Positions 11,302 to 24,158 of a DNA stretch of 64,000 nt are shown here, piece by piece. The first letter of the stretch is position 1. Each line of letters begins with the position of its first letter. Below the pieces are notes generated by a model. It saw only the letters and a program-made list of their open reading frames with translations, did no database searches and was not told the origin of the DNA. A program made the position numbers and the translations under genes. The stretch is taken from NCBI GenBank assembly GCA_022453515.1, contig JAJNNY010000007.1, positions 682,001-746,000 on the forward strand. The letters run 5' to 3'. Source of the stretch: Astrocystis sublimbata. Lineage: Eukaryota > Ascomycota > Sordariomycetes > Xylariales > Xylariaceae.

Positions 11302-12320
11302 GGTAGCTTGCGAAAATTGCCAGCGAAAACCCATATATATTGTAAATTTCACTATGCTAGCAACAAGATGGAGGTTCTTTTTTTTTTTTTTTTTTCAAAC
11401 AATTCCAGCTTTAAAACATGTCTCTCCAAGATAATCTTACATATGTGCTTAATTAACACAACAAGAGATGCAAACAATTATTCAATAATATCATGTTGCT
11501 TATAGGCTAGGAAGCCGTGCACTATGGGTCATAACAATACACAGTGTTGTTGATGCCCCTGTAGACGAATTCAAGACAGATGACCTTGACACTGTTCTGT
11601 TGTTTGAATTTCGTATATAATTTCAGACAATCTAGGTATGCTAACGACTCCCAGTGTGACACTTTGTCTGCCGATTGGCTGTTGTGCGCTGTTTATCACT
11701 ACACCATGTAGTGTATCGTTGCACCTGAATTCGAGACTCAGATAAGAGGGCGTTTTGGTTCGAGCTCCCTGCAGATATGCGTACACTCGTGACACCAGCG
11801 TAGCTATCTATGCATGCGTTACCTTAATAGTCTTGTTTTAAAATTGCTTCCAGGGATAGCAAAGAACCTGTTACCATGATTGATGGTGTCATAGTATGCT
11901 TGCTACTTACACGCACACGAGGAAATGGCAAAGACCGTTGAAATGGAGGCCCTAACGACAAGACATGTAGTTGAAGTTGTTGATGTTGACGATTTGAGCT
12001 GCCATAATAAAAGTAGTGTATTATCAATTCGACTAATAGACCTAGGCGTGAACTTTCTCCTCGATGGGCGGGCAAACTGGCAACGTGTGGCTCGTACCTC
12101 GTATGGAATGGTAAGCAACTATGATGACCTTGAGTGGCGTCCGTGTCTCATGATTAAAGCAGTAGCCATACGGTTTTGTGCATGGATTTTGGAACGCTCA
12201 GCGCCGACTCTATGTAAAAACCATCTAAGCATCCCATAAAACGCCTGAACTTGCTTGTTGTCTGCTCTAATACCCTGTTCATCTAGTTTCTAAATGCCCG
12301 AATAGAGACTTCCTCTACCC
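11302..12320. other. Intergenic between tRNA-Pro and the phosphatase gene
   Basis: Holds an 18-bp T run (11378-11395) and AT-rich DNA. Overlapping open frames on both strands at 11820-12240 show no family features or splice support, so I do not call a gene. Confidence 0.5.
11378..11395 (+). repeat. Poly-T tract
   Basis: Eighteen consecutive T on the plus strand, about 75 bp upstream of the minus-strand tRNA gene. Confidence 0.9.
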
Positions 12321-13221
12321 TCAGGCTTCAGTTTTAACTGTCGCCTGTCTCTTGGCAAATCCTTCAATGCAGTCCTTGAGCTCCTCCTCGAACATCTCAT
12401 CATACGCGGCACGCCACTCCCTCTTCTCGGCGTCGGTTAAAGCAACTTCAGATCCTTTCCGACGACGACAGCTCTCTGGAAGCTCTACTAAGCTTGCGTT
12501 TGGGTCCTGCCCCGTTTTGTCTGCAAATTCATATGACCGGTATTCGGTGTTGACCCAGCCAGTTCCTGTTACGAAAATTAGTCACCAATAACAAGTAGGC
12601 AAGTTCGTAGCACTCAGGGGAGAAAAAGGAACGTCCCCCCCTTTCGAGTGTTGGGGATATTCAGCTCAACTCACCCCTTCCGGGGTCAATGCCCGACCAA
12701 TCCTCTGTCAGGAAGTGGAGAATACCGCCGTGAGTCACAAGAACCACCTGTGCATCGTCACCGGCATCCTTGATGAGATCTCTCAGAAAGAGTCTCGCAC
12801 TGCGGGCTCGGGCTTCAAGTTTCTTGGGGTCTGGGTAGTATTTAGAGCCGGGCGTTTTGTCGTTCCAGTCTTCTGTGACATGCTGGAAGTCGACGAGGCC
12901 GCCGAACTCTTCCTTCAGCTTATTGACATCACTGCCGGTATCGCAAGGGTAGAATGAAACCTCCTGGGCGTCTTGGAGGGCGATGATCTTCTTTCCTGCC
13001 TTCGCGGCAGGGGCGAACGAATACTGGCACGTGAAGATCGTCCGACGGATTGGCGAAGCGACTAGGTGGGTGATCTTGCCCTGGTAGGGAAAGGTCGCGC
13101 AAAGGTCCTCGCATTGCTTCATACCAAGATCAGTCAGATCTGGATCGTGAATCCATTGATTCTCGAGACTTAGATTATGGTAGCCCTGTGCATGGCGGAC
13201 GAGGTGAACGATTGGCGCCAT
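12321..13221 (-). CDS. Histidine phosphatase / phosphoglycerate-mutase-family protein
   Basis: Two exons, 13221-12675 and 12565-12321 (intron donor GTGAGT, acceptor TAACAG), encode 263 residues. The N-terminus has the catalytic signature LVRHAQGYHN with R9 and H10, the phospho-acceptor His of this superfamily. The LTDLGMKQ turn, ASPIRRTIFT and a second catalytic His in VLVTHGGILHFL follow in the usual order. The spliced second exon begins TGWVNTEYRSYEF, a segment that fungal members carry after the core. This branch contains broad phosphatases rather than glycolytic mutase, and the length and lack of tetramer features fit a cytosolic phosphatase. The substrate cannot be inferred. The gene is divergent from the next gene across about 2 kb. 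Confidence 0.9.
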
Positions 13222-15276
13222 TCTGATTATCGTTGTACCTGGGGGGTTACAAGGTTTGATGAATTTAAAACTCGTGTGTGGTTGTCAGAGACCAATAATC
13301 TGCTGAAGCGATGGTCCTCGAATCTGGACGATGTTCAGAAGTCGTAAGACAGCGAAGAAGTACCAATTGAGTCTTTAAATGTTCAGTTCAACGCAGGATA
13401 CCTTGGCCGTTCATGTGAAAGCGGCGAGAAGGCTTGCACTGCTGTCAAAACCCAAGCTGAGCTGTGGGGACTCGATAAGAGCTAGTAGTTCTTGTTGGTC
13501 ATATGAGCCCACAATCAAAAGGTGACCACTGACACGATACCAAGAAACAACACTGCTACCGGACAACGCACACGGCGTAAGCATGTCGTGCCCCTGAGAT
13601 ATGACCCAGTCCCATCAGCACAACCGCACTAGTGAACGGCCTGCCGGCCGTAGCTCTCCAGCATCAGTCCGGCCGCGGCAGATCCGATTAGCTCATATGT
13701 CCATGACTCTGCGAACCGCGCACAACGGTTCACCCGATCTCGGTCGATGGGGTCCGGGCCCGGAGCCTTCTGCATTGACGAGCTGTATTTGGAAAAGCTA
13801 ATTGGGCTACTCAGTCTGCAGCTAAGCCAGGTCTTGGCCGGACGCTTGATTAATAAGCCTACTGACTTAATGATAGTCAGCCACAACACGTGGTTCAAGG
13901 CCTAACTGCCATATAGTGATATCTGTCAGTTAGCCAGCTGAACGTGCATAGCAACGAATGTGCAAATCACTGCAATATTCTGGTGTCCTAAACTTGAAGC
14001 CGGTTATGCGGGAAGAAATGAGATATGACAGAATGTTGGTGGTTCTACAGTGATAAGTCGCGTCGTAGATGATACACAACGAATAAGTGGCAATCTCGGC
14101 TCATGTCGCCTTCATTGGTTCGGTTTGACACTAGACCGTGTCTTGATAAGGCCAGCGTTTGAGCTTGGTGTGCTTCCTCCTCCATTGCAGCTGAGGGGAT
14201 GAGTCCTTGGTAGTATGTCCCAGTTAGTTGTTAATCGGGGGAAACCCGATGTTTGATGCAAGCATCGTGTTCAGGCCCCTACGCGAAAGAGATGGCACAG
14301 CTCCCGTGGCAGCGAGAGTGAGAACAACACAAAGAATGGATTTTTAGGGGGTTAAATAATATGCTGTCTGTTGTTCAAAATTGGTTCTCGCTGGTCCCAC
14401 CTCGGGAACGTACTGCAACAACAGTAGATAATTCCCGGTCTCAGAAGTAAATAGCGTGAATCCATGCAAGCTGACGAGGAACGCACCGTTGGCAACATAC
14501 CTTACCAATCCCTGTCCATTCCAGTAAGCCGTCGAGCATAGTAGGGAAACAACGATCAATTGTCTAGACTGATAGTAAATTAACCCTTTCTCAAACACTA
14601 ATGAAGCGTTTATCCCTTTATGAGGAGTTTGAACGTCCAAGGAAAACGAAATCTGTCGACCTCGGGAGCATTAGTTTCCTAAATTTACCAAGATTCAGTA
14701 AGGTATAGTTAGTTACCTTGTTGTAGCACGCCGGTGCTTAGGCCTGTACCCCCATCCACTCTTTCCGTGTTGTCCCCCGATGACAATTTACGACAAGGTG
14801 GTACGCTGGCGGCTTTACTCCGGAAATGGTGACTCAGAGCTTGCGCCCATTGAAGACTGCTCCTGTTTTGCGTAATTATCCGGGGAACACAACTCGGCTG
14901 TCAGGGGCTGTAGGTGCTGCCAGGTGGGATAGCAGGCCCGAGCGTCCTGCATGTTGTGCAGCTGCCGGCGCTAATTTATCCCATCAAGCCCATCTCCAAA
15001 CATTGGCTGAGAATTCAGGACGTTGGCTCGCGCTCTTTCTTCCAGCAGCGCGTACCTAGTATCCACCTTCTGGCGAGTCAATACCCCAGTCCCACTCTTC
15101 TGCCATCCAAGCTCATCATCAACACGTCCTGCTATCCTGTTCCGACAACGACAGCTTCCATAACCAGAACCAGAACGAAGTCAATACTCGTCCTCGTCTT
15201 GCCTCGCGCAAGTTCGTATCATTCGTCGAAAACTTTGCCGTTGAAAGATCCATCCGGTTTCTGCACGACAACCACA
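13222..15276. other. Divergent intergenic region, about 2 kb
   Basis: The promoter sides of the phosphatase gene (-) and the small cationic-protein gene (+) face each other here. Short frames at 13600-13900 and 14344-14640 show no domain, codon bias or splice support. I see no tRNA, repeat array or mobile-element end. Confidence 0.5.
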
Positions 15277-16082
15277 ATGGGTAAGTTTCGTAAAGCTTCC
15301 TGTTCCTGTTCCTGCACCCCGATCTTCGATCCATGCCCATGCTTGCCCTGACTCGCTGCGGCAATGACCACAACGCCCATTGCGATCATGTGTGCAGTCA
15401 CCGCCATGCCATGGTGTATATGGCTTTCCGTCATCTCACTCCCACACGGCACACGGCTCTGCTAGAGCTGCCGCGCCGCTGTTCATTCGCTTCGCTTAGT
15501 ACCTTGCACCACGAATGCATGCTAACTCCACGCGTCGCATCCAGCGCCCAAGCTGTTGACAAAGCTGAAGGCCAAGCTGAAGGCCATCTTCAAGAAGAAG
15601 GACAAATCAGGTCGTCGCGACCTTTCCGACACACCTCAAGGTGACCCTGGTAGGTTCATGAGACACAATAGGTTCCTGAGTTGGGATGCAGCACAAGGCA
15701 GAACGAACCACCGCGCCCACAGTATGCTGATCCGTGTGCTTCAGCTATCACCATGCAGCATCCTGCCCTTGCTGCCGAGGAGGGCGCGACCGCCGATGTA
15801 GCAGACCCTGCCACTGGACCTGGTGAGTTGACTTAACCACCATTCGTACCCCGCCATGCGCCCGTGGCACCATTAGATGTCTTCATCCTGTGGTCCCACT
15901 TGTCACGCTTTGAGTTGCAAGCATTCGCTGACCTCAGATCAGGAACCGGCGCTGCCACCGAGGCAAACCCTGGAGACAAGACCACGGACACTGCATTGGC
16001 TGCATCGCATGCTACCGCTCAAGGTCCAGGCGCTGGTGAGATTGGCATTGCTACCGATACCAAGCCCGTCGGAGGCACCTAA
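15277..16082 (+). CDS. Small cationic protein, unknown function
   Basis: Four exons join in perfect phase: 15277-15280 (only ATGG), 15545-15649, 15745-15822 and 15943-16082, giving 108 residues. The N-terminus is a strongly basic, amphipathic-looking helix, MAPKLLTKLKAKLKAIFKKK, followed by DKSGRRD. The remainder (about 30-108) is Ala/Thr/Gly/Pro-rich and mildly acidic, probably disordered. I do not recognise a named family, though short Lys-rich-helix proteins of this shape are seen in other Sordariomycetes (recollection, not checked). The basic helix could bind a membrane or acidic partner; that is inference. There is no signal peptide. The tiny first exon means single-frame gene finding would miss the start. 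The gene converges on PTPA. Confidence 0.72.
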
Positions 16083-17101
16083 GTTGAGGCTGTAGACACC
16101 ACCACAGGGGAGTGTTCAGGGGATGGGCACCGTTTGCGGATACCTAGAAGGATACCCAGAAGGATACCTGTCAAAGGAGTTCTTCTTCATACTCGGCAGC
16201 TTGATAGGATGCGCTCATGAGCCCTATGGCAAAGTGGATTGATGGTGGCGAGGCTGGTTCTGGAGCAATCGGGAGCAATCGGGAGGAAGTTTGTTGAAGG
16301 AATGGAGTTTAAGATACCCTTCCTCTGGGCATTCAATTGAGAGTTTCGAGTTTCTTCTTCTGAACGCGCTAAGCTTATCTATCGCGTTATCGCGTCGAGC
16401 GCGTCATCGCGAACGTGACAAGCTTTCCCCCATCTCACGCTAATGCATGACGAAGGACTTTAACGTGATCCGCCTTGCCGCTTACGGCTCTAGCGCCACA
16501 TTCCTCCTTGGGGTCCGTGGGTTCTGCTGCCCTTGCGCGAAGTGAGGCAGCTTGCGCTTTGACATGACTTGATGGCTTAGTATGCACCTTCATATCTGTA
16601 AGTATGAAAGGAACCTGTTACGTGAGGGACGGAACCAGACGGCTGGTTCGAGGGATGAACGAAAGGTTTAAAATTAAACTTTGCAATATGGGCTGGATAT
16701 CAGGGGCACAAAGATAAAAACTTGGTTGACTTCATCACCTTTCTCATGGAAATACTTTTCTCTCTTTTGTTCGTCTGGTTCATGCTTCTGGCATGTACAA
16801 GCTTCCCCTGATGAACCTGGTATCAACACTCCGCTCGAGTTTCGATCATGTTGAATCAACTTTAGAGACGTCATTGCAGAGTTCATGATTGCATGTAAGA
16901 AAGACTCTAGCAAGATTTGGGGCCTAATCAGAATGAAGGGATGAGCGCCAACAGTTATAGGCACCATCTTTGCTATTGTACTTGATCATGTTCGAAGACC
17001 TTTCAAAATATCTACAGTGTGCAATTTGACAAACACCATATCTTATCTCAAAATAGCATTCCCTTTATTGGCATGTTTAAGTACCCCGAATGTTCCGGGC
17101 T
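16083..17101. other. Convergent intergenic spacer
   Basis: The 3' regions of the small cationic-protein gene (+) and PTPA (-). It has short direct repeats (GGATACC motifs near 16139-16170, AATCGGGAGC near 16268-16285) and no supportable gene. Confidence 0.5.
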
Positions 17102-18587
17102 TCAGCCGCTGGGCCGGTCGCTCGACTTTGCCCAAGGAGCTTGTGAAACTCTAAATGCTTCGTTTGCGGGGTGCGGCTCCCTTTGTGGATGCTGTGGTCT
17201 TGTGGTCTGCTGACTTGGTGTCCAAGGCGCTCTCGAATATGGGATGTTTGGCCCTGGATTTGTTGGCATGCTTACTGCGTTTGCCCATGGTGCAGCCGTG
17301 CCACCACCTGCCGCGGCAGGAGGAGGGGGCATTGATGACGAGGCAATAGGTTGGTTGACCATATGAACAGACGGCGTGGGTTGTATAGCTTGCGGATCTT
17401 GGTCCCACGAAAATAGAGAGCCGAAGTAGAAATGCTGCACGACAGGGAACTTGGAGAGTACCTCGGCGTTGAACATCTTGATCATACCCTGAATTAGGTG
17501 TTAGCATTGAATCGGTCGTCGAAAACAATTCATCAGTATGGGCAGTTGGGTTTACCTTGTTGATCTTGCCCCATCCATCCTTGATTCCAGATATATCAAA
17601 TAGTATGGGGCTGTGCTCCCAGAACGGGCCCTTTTTGACATCGTTGATGAAGCCAACTGCAGAGAAATACATATTCCGATTTCTCTCTTCGTCCACGTAT
17701 TCAGACTTGACGATCGATGATGGTTTTGGGGCCCTAGCCAGCGACCCTTCAGTCGGCATGAGCTCTCCCTCTGATATGGCCCGGGTGAGTTGAGCGGAAC
17801 CGAATATATATGACTGGAAGGAATGATCATCTAACCCCCAAACTCCATGTGTGCCAGCAGGCTCAAGCGTATACGTGAAGATTAAACGGCGGACCACTCG
17901 AAGGTAGGGCTCGAAAACTCCGAGCACGATGTTTCTTTCGATATCGCCGTTAGGCTTGCCATCTTGAAACGCGCCTAGCTTCCACAAGCAGCCGAGGAAA
18001 GCCAGAAAATTTAGCTCATGGCCTGTGCCGTAGTCAAGGCGCTGTGCACTGCCAAACGCGCCTAGGAGGTAGGCTGCAAGCTCGTCTTCGGCGCCAATCC
18101 GGCCTTCGCTGGCTCCAGAGGAAGGTCTCAACGTTGATTCTGGGAGATGGTCCCTGAGAAGAACGTGAACTTGACTCTCGACTAATTGATACCATTTTCG
18201 GAAGCTGATGTTCCCAAAACGTCTCGGGCCTTCATCTGGTGGGGCCTCGTCTATCAGAGCCTCGATCTTGGCGAGCATTGCCTGGAGCCTGCGTACCGAT
18301 TCGACTGGTTGTCTCTCAAAGTCTGAGCCAATAAGGAAAGTCTGGATGCGGTCTTTTCCGTCATCGGCCTTCAACTTGCGAGGGCACATGGCTCGGTTGA
18401 GCTGCAGCAAGAACACGCCGATGTCACGGTATGCTTTCGAGGTCAAGAATAAGCTGACATCTGGGCCATCGTTGATCTGTTTAATGGGCCTGAGGAAGTT
18501 GTGAGGAGCAGCCGGGTCGAGTACCTCCAGGGTCGGGAATGAGGCCTCACTTTGCTGCTCTACTGGCGGTTGCGGAGGAGGTTCCAT
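17102..18587 (-). CDS. rrd1: PP2A activator PTPA (peptidyl-prolyl isomerase), Rrd1 type
   Basis: Two exons, 18587-17556 and 17488-17102, give 472 residues. The core (about 30-365) carries PTPA hallmarks in order: [59 protein letters not shown], the [20 protein letters not shown] active-site segment, and [14 protein letters not shown] joined across the intron to [24 protein letters not shown] reactivates and supports assembly of PP2A/PP4-type phosphatases. The C-terminal about 100 residues are Pro/Gln/Ala-rich and look disordered, a tail that favours Rrd1 over Rrd2. The ATG at 18587 is the first in frame. Zds1, another PP2A-linked regulator, is encoded about 23 kb away, without evidence of linkage. 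Confidence 0.95.
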
Positions 18588-19581
18588 GTTGGTTGAGCTC
18601 TGATCCGGCAACTTCAGTCGCTACGCGCCGTAACGTGGCTTATTGCTGATTCGGAGTAATCGTTGTCACGTTATGAACCCCGATTAAAGTTTTGAATTAG
18701 TATCATACGGTTATATCGTGCATTCCGTGGTAGTAGAATTTATCTGGTCAGAGGAATTGCAGAGCTCTCAAGGTAATGTATCTTCCCTGAGGCTTTATGA
18801 ACCTCCCTTAGGTATGAGCCCTTAGGTTCCATTGCGCTACCTCATGTGAGTGGTGAATGGGTGGGATGGTGGGATGGTGGGGTGTCGAATCCCAGCCCAG
18901 TACCTACTAAGTAGGTATCTAGCCCGCCTAGGCATGCGATGTGAAAATTACGCGGCCGCTTTCCCAGGCGAGAAGAGAGTGGCGACCAGCCATCTTTCAT
19001 TCACACTGCGGGGCTAGGTAGGTACCTCCTGCTCCATCTGTACCTGCCCACTAACGTCACAAGGTGCTGGGGGGTGCTTACCTAAGGTAGGTACCCATCC
19101 GCCTACGGCATTCCTTTGCAGGATCGTGCCTACTCGCGCTCCCAGTCATACACTCCGTACCTTGACCGGAGCAAGGCACGATATCAAATGAACCAGGTCA
19201 GAAGGTTGAAGAAGGCTGCCGAAAATCACGCACGAGCTGTGAACAGGTAGATACGGCATCCGGGCTATCGATAGCAAGGGTGTAATCGCAAAGCAGGATG
19301 TAAGTATGCACTGAAATAGGCATGCTATGTACCACGGTGTTCATGCAGGTGTTCCTTACTCCGTAGATTCAAGAACCCGGCATGCCTGGGCCACGAACAT
19401 CGCCAACCTCCCCTTCGACTCTAGCCGACTTGCGACTTGCCGAAAACCCACCTGCCTTGGGATATGGTCTTCTCCCTTCAGTAGTTGCGAATCATTGTCC
19501 ATCCAACACTCGCTGGCCGTTCACCCCGGACCAACTCGCAGATACCTGTGGGGACTAGAAGCCATACTTATAGATAGTGCC
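18588..19581. other. Divergent intergenic region with G-rich run
   Basis: Promoter side of PTPA (-) and of the AT-hook gene (+). It contains four GGG runs at 18859-18882 and several TAGGTA motifs (18900-18930, 19015-19025, 19080-19100). An in-frame ATG at 19327 would add 85 residues to the AT-hook protein, but the added part looks like non-coding leader. Confidence 0.5.
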
Positions 19582-22039
19582 ATGGAGGGTCGAAGCCAGT
19601 TGCGATTGGGTTCGAGCCGCACGTTTGGGGGTCACCACCACTGCAACGTTGTCCCAGAGACCGACAGCTCTGACGATGATTACATCCCATCCCGGTTGCC
19701 GAAACGGACGAGTGCGTCGCCCTCGAAACGACTGGGCTATGCTCCGGTGCCTTCTGACGCAAACAATATAAAGCGGGCTCCCCCCGCCACCACGCAGGGT
19801 GGCATCGTGTTGTTTTCTGGATCTAAGAAGCCGAGAAATGCATACAACACCACGACGATGTCACCATCAAAGTCTCCGCAGCCGGCCACAGGGACTAGGA
19901 AGACACCTATCCATAAATCACAGCTCAGCACGAGCTCTGAAGATAGCGTTGTCGATGGCTTGATCAGCAGTGTGAACGGTGTATTGCATCATCGCCAGTC
20001 GCGAGAGTGCCATGACCAAGGCTTACCTCAGGCAGTTTGCACTTCTGTTGTTTCCTACAATTCAAACCCACAATTCAACCACCTGAACAGTAGTAGTGAG
20101 GATGTGCAGCCTGGTCCGGATGCTGCGTCGAATGAAAAGTCCCAAACAGAGACAGAGCTTCTCGAAACACAGGCGGATACTATCTCGTTCCTAGAAATGG
20201 ACAGCGTATGGGAGGTACCAGACTCACCTGCGAAACCGAATATCCCGAATATCCCGGAATATATCTCGGGTATGACACAGCTACAGCCTTTGAAGAAGAG
20301 AAGAGGCAGACCGCCCAAGAACCCATCGAGGTCGGGCATGGTGGAATTGCTGCCAAATCACAAACCCGGGAACGCGAATAGGGAACAAGGCGTGCCACGA
20401 AAACACTACACCCTACTGTGCGACGGCCAAGACAAAGACTACATGACACGTGGTGCAGAAATTGAGCTTGAAATCAAATCGTCAGACGACGAATCTGTAC
20501 AACTTGGGCAATCCACTGATGGTCTCCAAAACGAAGACTTTGCCGATGACGAGCATCTCGCACCCGATGAACTTGTCGAGTCCAACGGTAACAGGTCATT
20601 CGATTCTGCAACCCTTTCAGACTCGCTTAGTGAATTCGATACTGATCTCGGAAGCGATGACGGTGTGGGTGGATACAGTTTCCAGCACGATGAAGATGTC
20701 TTTAACGCCCGTCAAAAGCTTGTTGATGTCGAAAGCGACGAGGCTTTTAAAGGACCATCTGATGATTATTTATCCATTCGTCTGGACCATCGACCCCTGC
20801 AACAGCTCTGCAAACTTCTAGGCAACAAACACTGGGCTGGAGTAGCCGGTGGCTGGCAGTGGCGTCATTTCGACTACGTCGGTGTAGAAAGTACACCAGC
20901 CCGAGCTCTTCTACCGATGCTCGCGAAGCTCGAAAGACTCTTACAAGCAACTCCCAAAGCTCCTGATCTAGAGGCGCAAAACCGATTCTTACGGGAGCAC
21001 GCAAATATGCTAAATCATTATCTTCATAAGATTAAGATAGTAGTTGAGCACATACGCACTGGACTCGAGACGCCTGAGCGCGACGAGGCAAATCATCAGG
21101 CTGGGTCACGCAAACGTAAGAGGATGTTGCGAGATCTCATCAAATATGTGATACCCATGCTGACCCAGTACGTATTCCGACAAACACCATTTTCCTGACT
21201 AGCAAAGCGTTTGTTTGTTCCTACATAGCATAACGTTTCTCTTGCATATGCTCATGAGAGGCAATTACTGACAAAGCTGCCACAGTGTTCTCGCCTCCGC
21301 ATGGGGCCTTGGCGGGCATTCATGGTTGAAAGCATCATTCACCAGTGCTGCAATCGAGCTTCTTGAGCGGGTATTGGGCTGGATCATGCGGCTTCACCTC
21401 CGTTTACTTCGCGAGCTGGATCGGTGCTGCCCTGAAGGAGAACTTCAGAGTCATGGCCTGAAGCAAGCCTGGCGTGAGCGAAAAGTTAAAAGGGAGGTAC
21501 TTGCCCCACTAGTTGATGATGTATTTCGGATCATCGCAGCTGCACCGGACCAGTTGGCCGAGGTGGAGGCCCGCGTCCAAAAGGAACTGCAACAACGCCA
21601 ACTACAGGTGGAGCAGGAGAGGCTGCAAGAGATTGAGCGAAAGGCCACCGAGAAGTTGAGGCAGGCCGAAGTGGCAGAACGGAAAAAGCGCTCTCTATTG
21701 TCTATCCATGGTATTACTTATCGCCTAGGAACTGAAGCCCCAACGCCAAGGACCACAACCACCTCCTATAAGACATCTCCCTCACCTGAACTGGGATCGA
21801 TTGAATGGTCATTGGAGGAGCAAGAATTACTATTCCGGCGCATCCAGACATCGTTCCCTATATGTCCCGACTTGAACGCTCTTTCCAGGGAACTCAACAA
21901 GCCCGCTGCACAGACAGTGCTCATGACGGAGCAGATACTAAGAAGGATGCTTACGAAGGTGCTAATAGGGTATTCCGCCGAGGCATTAGATTTGGAACTA
22001 CATCAAATCATGCGAAGCTCTGGAATAGCAGGCTTGTAG
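19582..22039 (+). CDS. AT-hook protein with Myb/SANT-like C-terminus, unrecognised
   Basis: Exons 19582-21167 and 21286-22039 (donor GTACGT, acceptor CCACAG) give 779 residues. The first half is Ser/Thr-rich and disordered. It holds a clean AT-hook core, RGRPPKNP (about 241-248), and then acidic stretches rich in SDSE/DDE. The second half is ordered: a Trp-containing segment HWAGVAGGWQWRHFDY, helices to about 530, a coiled coil (about 620-667) and a final helical block starting WSLEEQELLF at 703 that resembles a Myb/SANT helix set. These features suggest a nuclear DNA- or chromatin-bound protein; no named family comes to mind. I chose the ATG at 19582 because upstream residues are Cys/Trp-rich and unlike the rest. 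The alternative start is 19327. Confidence 0.75.
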
Positions 22040-24158
22040 TCCGGAGTTGAAGTCGGGTGGCTGCTCAGTGTTCATACCTGGTTGGCTTTGAAGTTTGGAC
22101 TGGCACGGAGTCTGGCGATGAAATGTCCTTTACAATAACAGATCCATCCCCCCACGCACGCACGCAACGGTTGAGCACCCCGCGATTAGTGGGTGCGGAT
22201 CTAACAAAGGTTCTGAAACGGCCTGCGGGTTCGATGACATCCTAGGAGATGCCGTAGCATTAAAAAGACAGATATATGTTAAACATGGTAAACGCATCTA
22301 GTCTCGTTGAGGAAGTCAGGCCAGGCTGATAGCCACGTCAATCATCGCAGACGCATGTACAGAATCATGCACTAGTGCCAGGCGGATCCAAATGGAAACA
22401 AAGAAGAACAGATATCCGGTAGGATCTGATGCTGACTGGCCGTGCCCCCGGTCCTGTATTTCACTTAGACGGTCGCACTTTTAGGAGAGAGGCCTGAGAT
22501 CCGGCCTGAGATCCGGCCTGGCGGCCTTGGGAGGTGGTTGGGCTGTGTGTTGGTTGAGATGAGGTTGGTCGAGGTTGGTCGAGCTCGGGCAGCTTTGACA
22601 GTTGTCAATGGACACGAGATGACGAGGGAGGAAGGTATAGGTGTGTAAGTAACGTTCATCCAATACCTACCGTATTCCCGCTCCGAACGCCTCACGGCGC
22701 GTTTTGGCTGGCATTGTTCAACAGGGGTCAAGGATGTCCGCGAATTGTAGTTGACGTGCTTTCATGGCGGTTGGGCTGTTCCCGGCCCAGTAGGTCCTGC
22801 AGTAGGGTCGCACGAGGGTGTGATTTGCTTGTGATGGTCGATCGCAGCCAGCAACAGGCTGGGGATGGTACAGTGGACCTGTCGGCCAGTGTCGGTCGTC
22901 CTCGTAGGTCTCGTCGCTGGCGTCAAACAGGACTTACTTAGGTACACATACGAGTGCCTAGAACAAGACTCTTGGAAGCTTCCCAACGTGGTTAGATAAA
23001 CCGATAGTCTGTAGCATCTTTAAGCAAGTACAAATTTCGCAGGTGGTAGCCCTGTAGGTGCTCGGGTAGGTCTTGAGACACCCGTTTAGGTCCAGTCCAG
23101 GCTTAGGTACCTAGAGATGCAAAAGTGCTGGATCACACTGCGGGTACCTAACCGTTAGCTGTGGCGCCCCGGCTCGGTTCATGCCTACTACCCAGCTCGC
23201 CAGGTTAGGCACTGCTCTAATGCAGCCCCGGCTCTGGCCCGGCCGCCCCATTTTCCATCAAGGGGACCGAGGGGACCTTCTCTTTCCACCAGAGGTAATC
23301 TTGCGAGCTTCCAGTACCTAAGTACCTAATCTAAGCTTCCCTAGTACGGTACATGTACCTGTGAGACTGCCTCTCAGTATCACTATCGCCTGTCCCTGTC
23401 ATCCTGTCTCTCGTCCGTCCCGTCCCCTTTTCACCTCCCGTGTTCAGCAGCCCGCCCACACATGATAGCACATGCGCGTTCGCGTGAGACTCAACAATAC
23501 ATACGAGTAACACAAACATAGCATCGATCGTCTGCTGTCTACTGTCTGCGGCTATCGCCATTGCTGGGATTCATCGATCGCAGCCCGCCCGTTTCCACCG
23601 TGTTTCATCCAGCGTCTGCCGGCTGCTTCGTCGACAACCCGGCATCTTAACGGCAAGGCGGCGCCTATATCAGGTCACACTGCCGTTCTGACTCGGTACC
23701 AGCTCGCCAGGGCCGAGCGCAAGAGAGAGAATATCTGGTCGAGATCTGTCTGGGAACTCTGAGAGGTCAGTGACAGCCCAGTTCCATCCCACCTCGCCAA
23801 ATCACACGCAACCCAAACCCCCCTTTGTGACGTGTCGCAACATGCCGCGACATGCATGACAGATCGCTGTGTGTAAAGTGTGAAGTGTGATGATATACAT
23901 GTATACTCTGGATGGTCCTGGATCTACCTATGCGACTCTTTCTCCTCCCCCCATTGTTTCAATACCCTCTACTTATCCCAATCGCCCTCACATGGGCTTC
24001 AACTGCCTTCGGCCCAACATACCGAGCCGTCAGGAGCTAACGTGAACGCGTACTTCAGCGCCATCCACGACCACGACCACGACGTCTAGCCCCCTATTTG
24101 CTGCCCACCGGACCGATACTGTGGCTGTGACCGTTGCAACGCCCCATCACCCGCCGCC
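22040..24158. other. Intergenic, long leader/promoter region
   Basis: Two kilobases upstream of the coiled-coil gene. It holds short tandem repeats (a 13-bp GGCCTGAGATCCG unit at about 22490-22516; an 11-bp GGTTGGTCGA unit near 22562-22582) and TACCTA-type motifs at 23050-23340. No coding region is supported. Confidence 0.5.

Noticed and set aside
11824..12239. Overlapping frames on both strands
   Set aside because: No domain, mutual overlap, and no splice sites linking them to neighbours.
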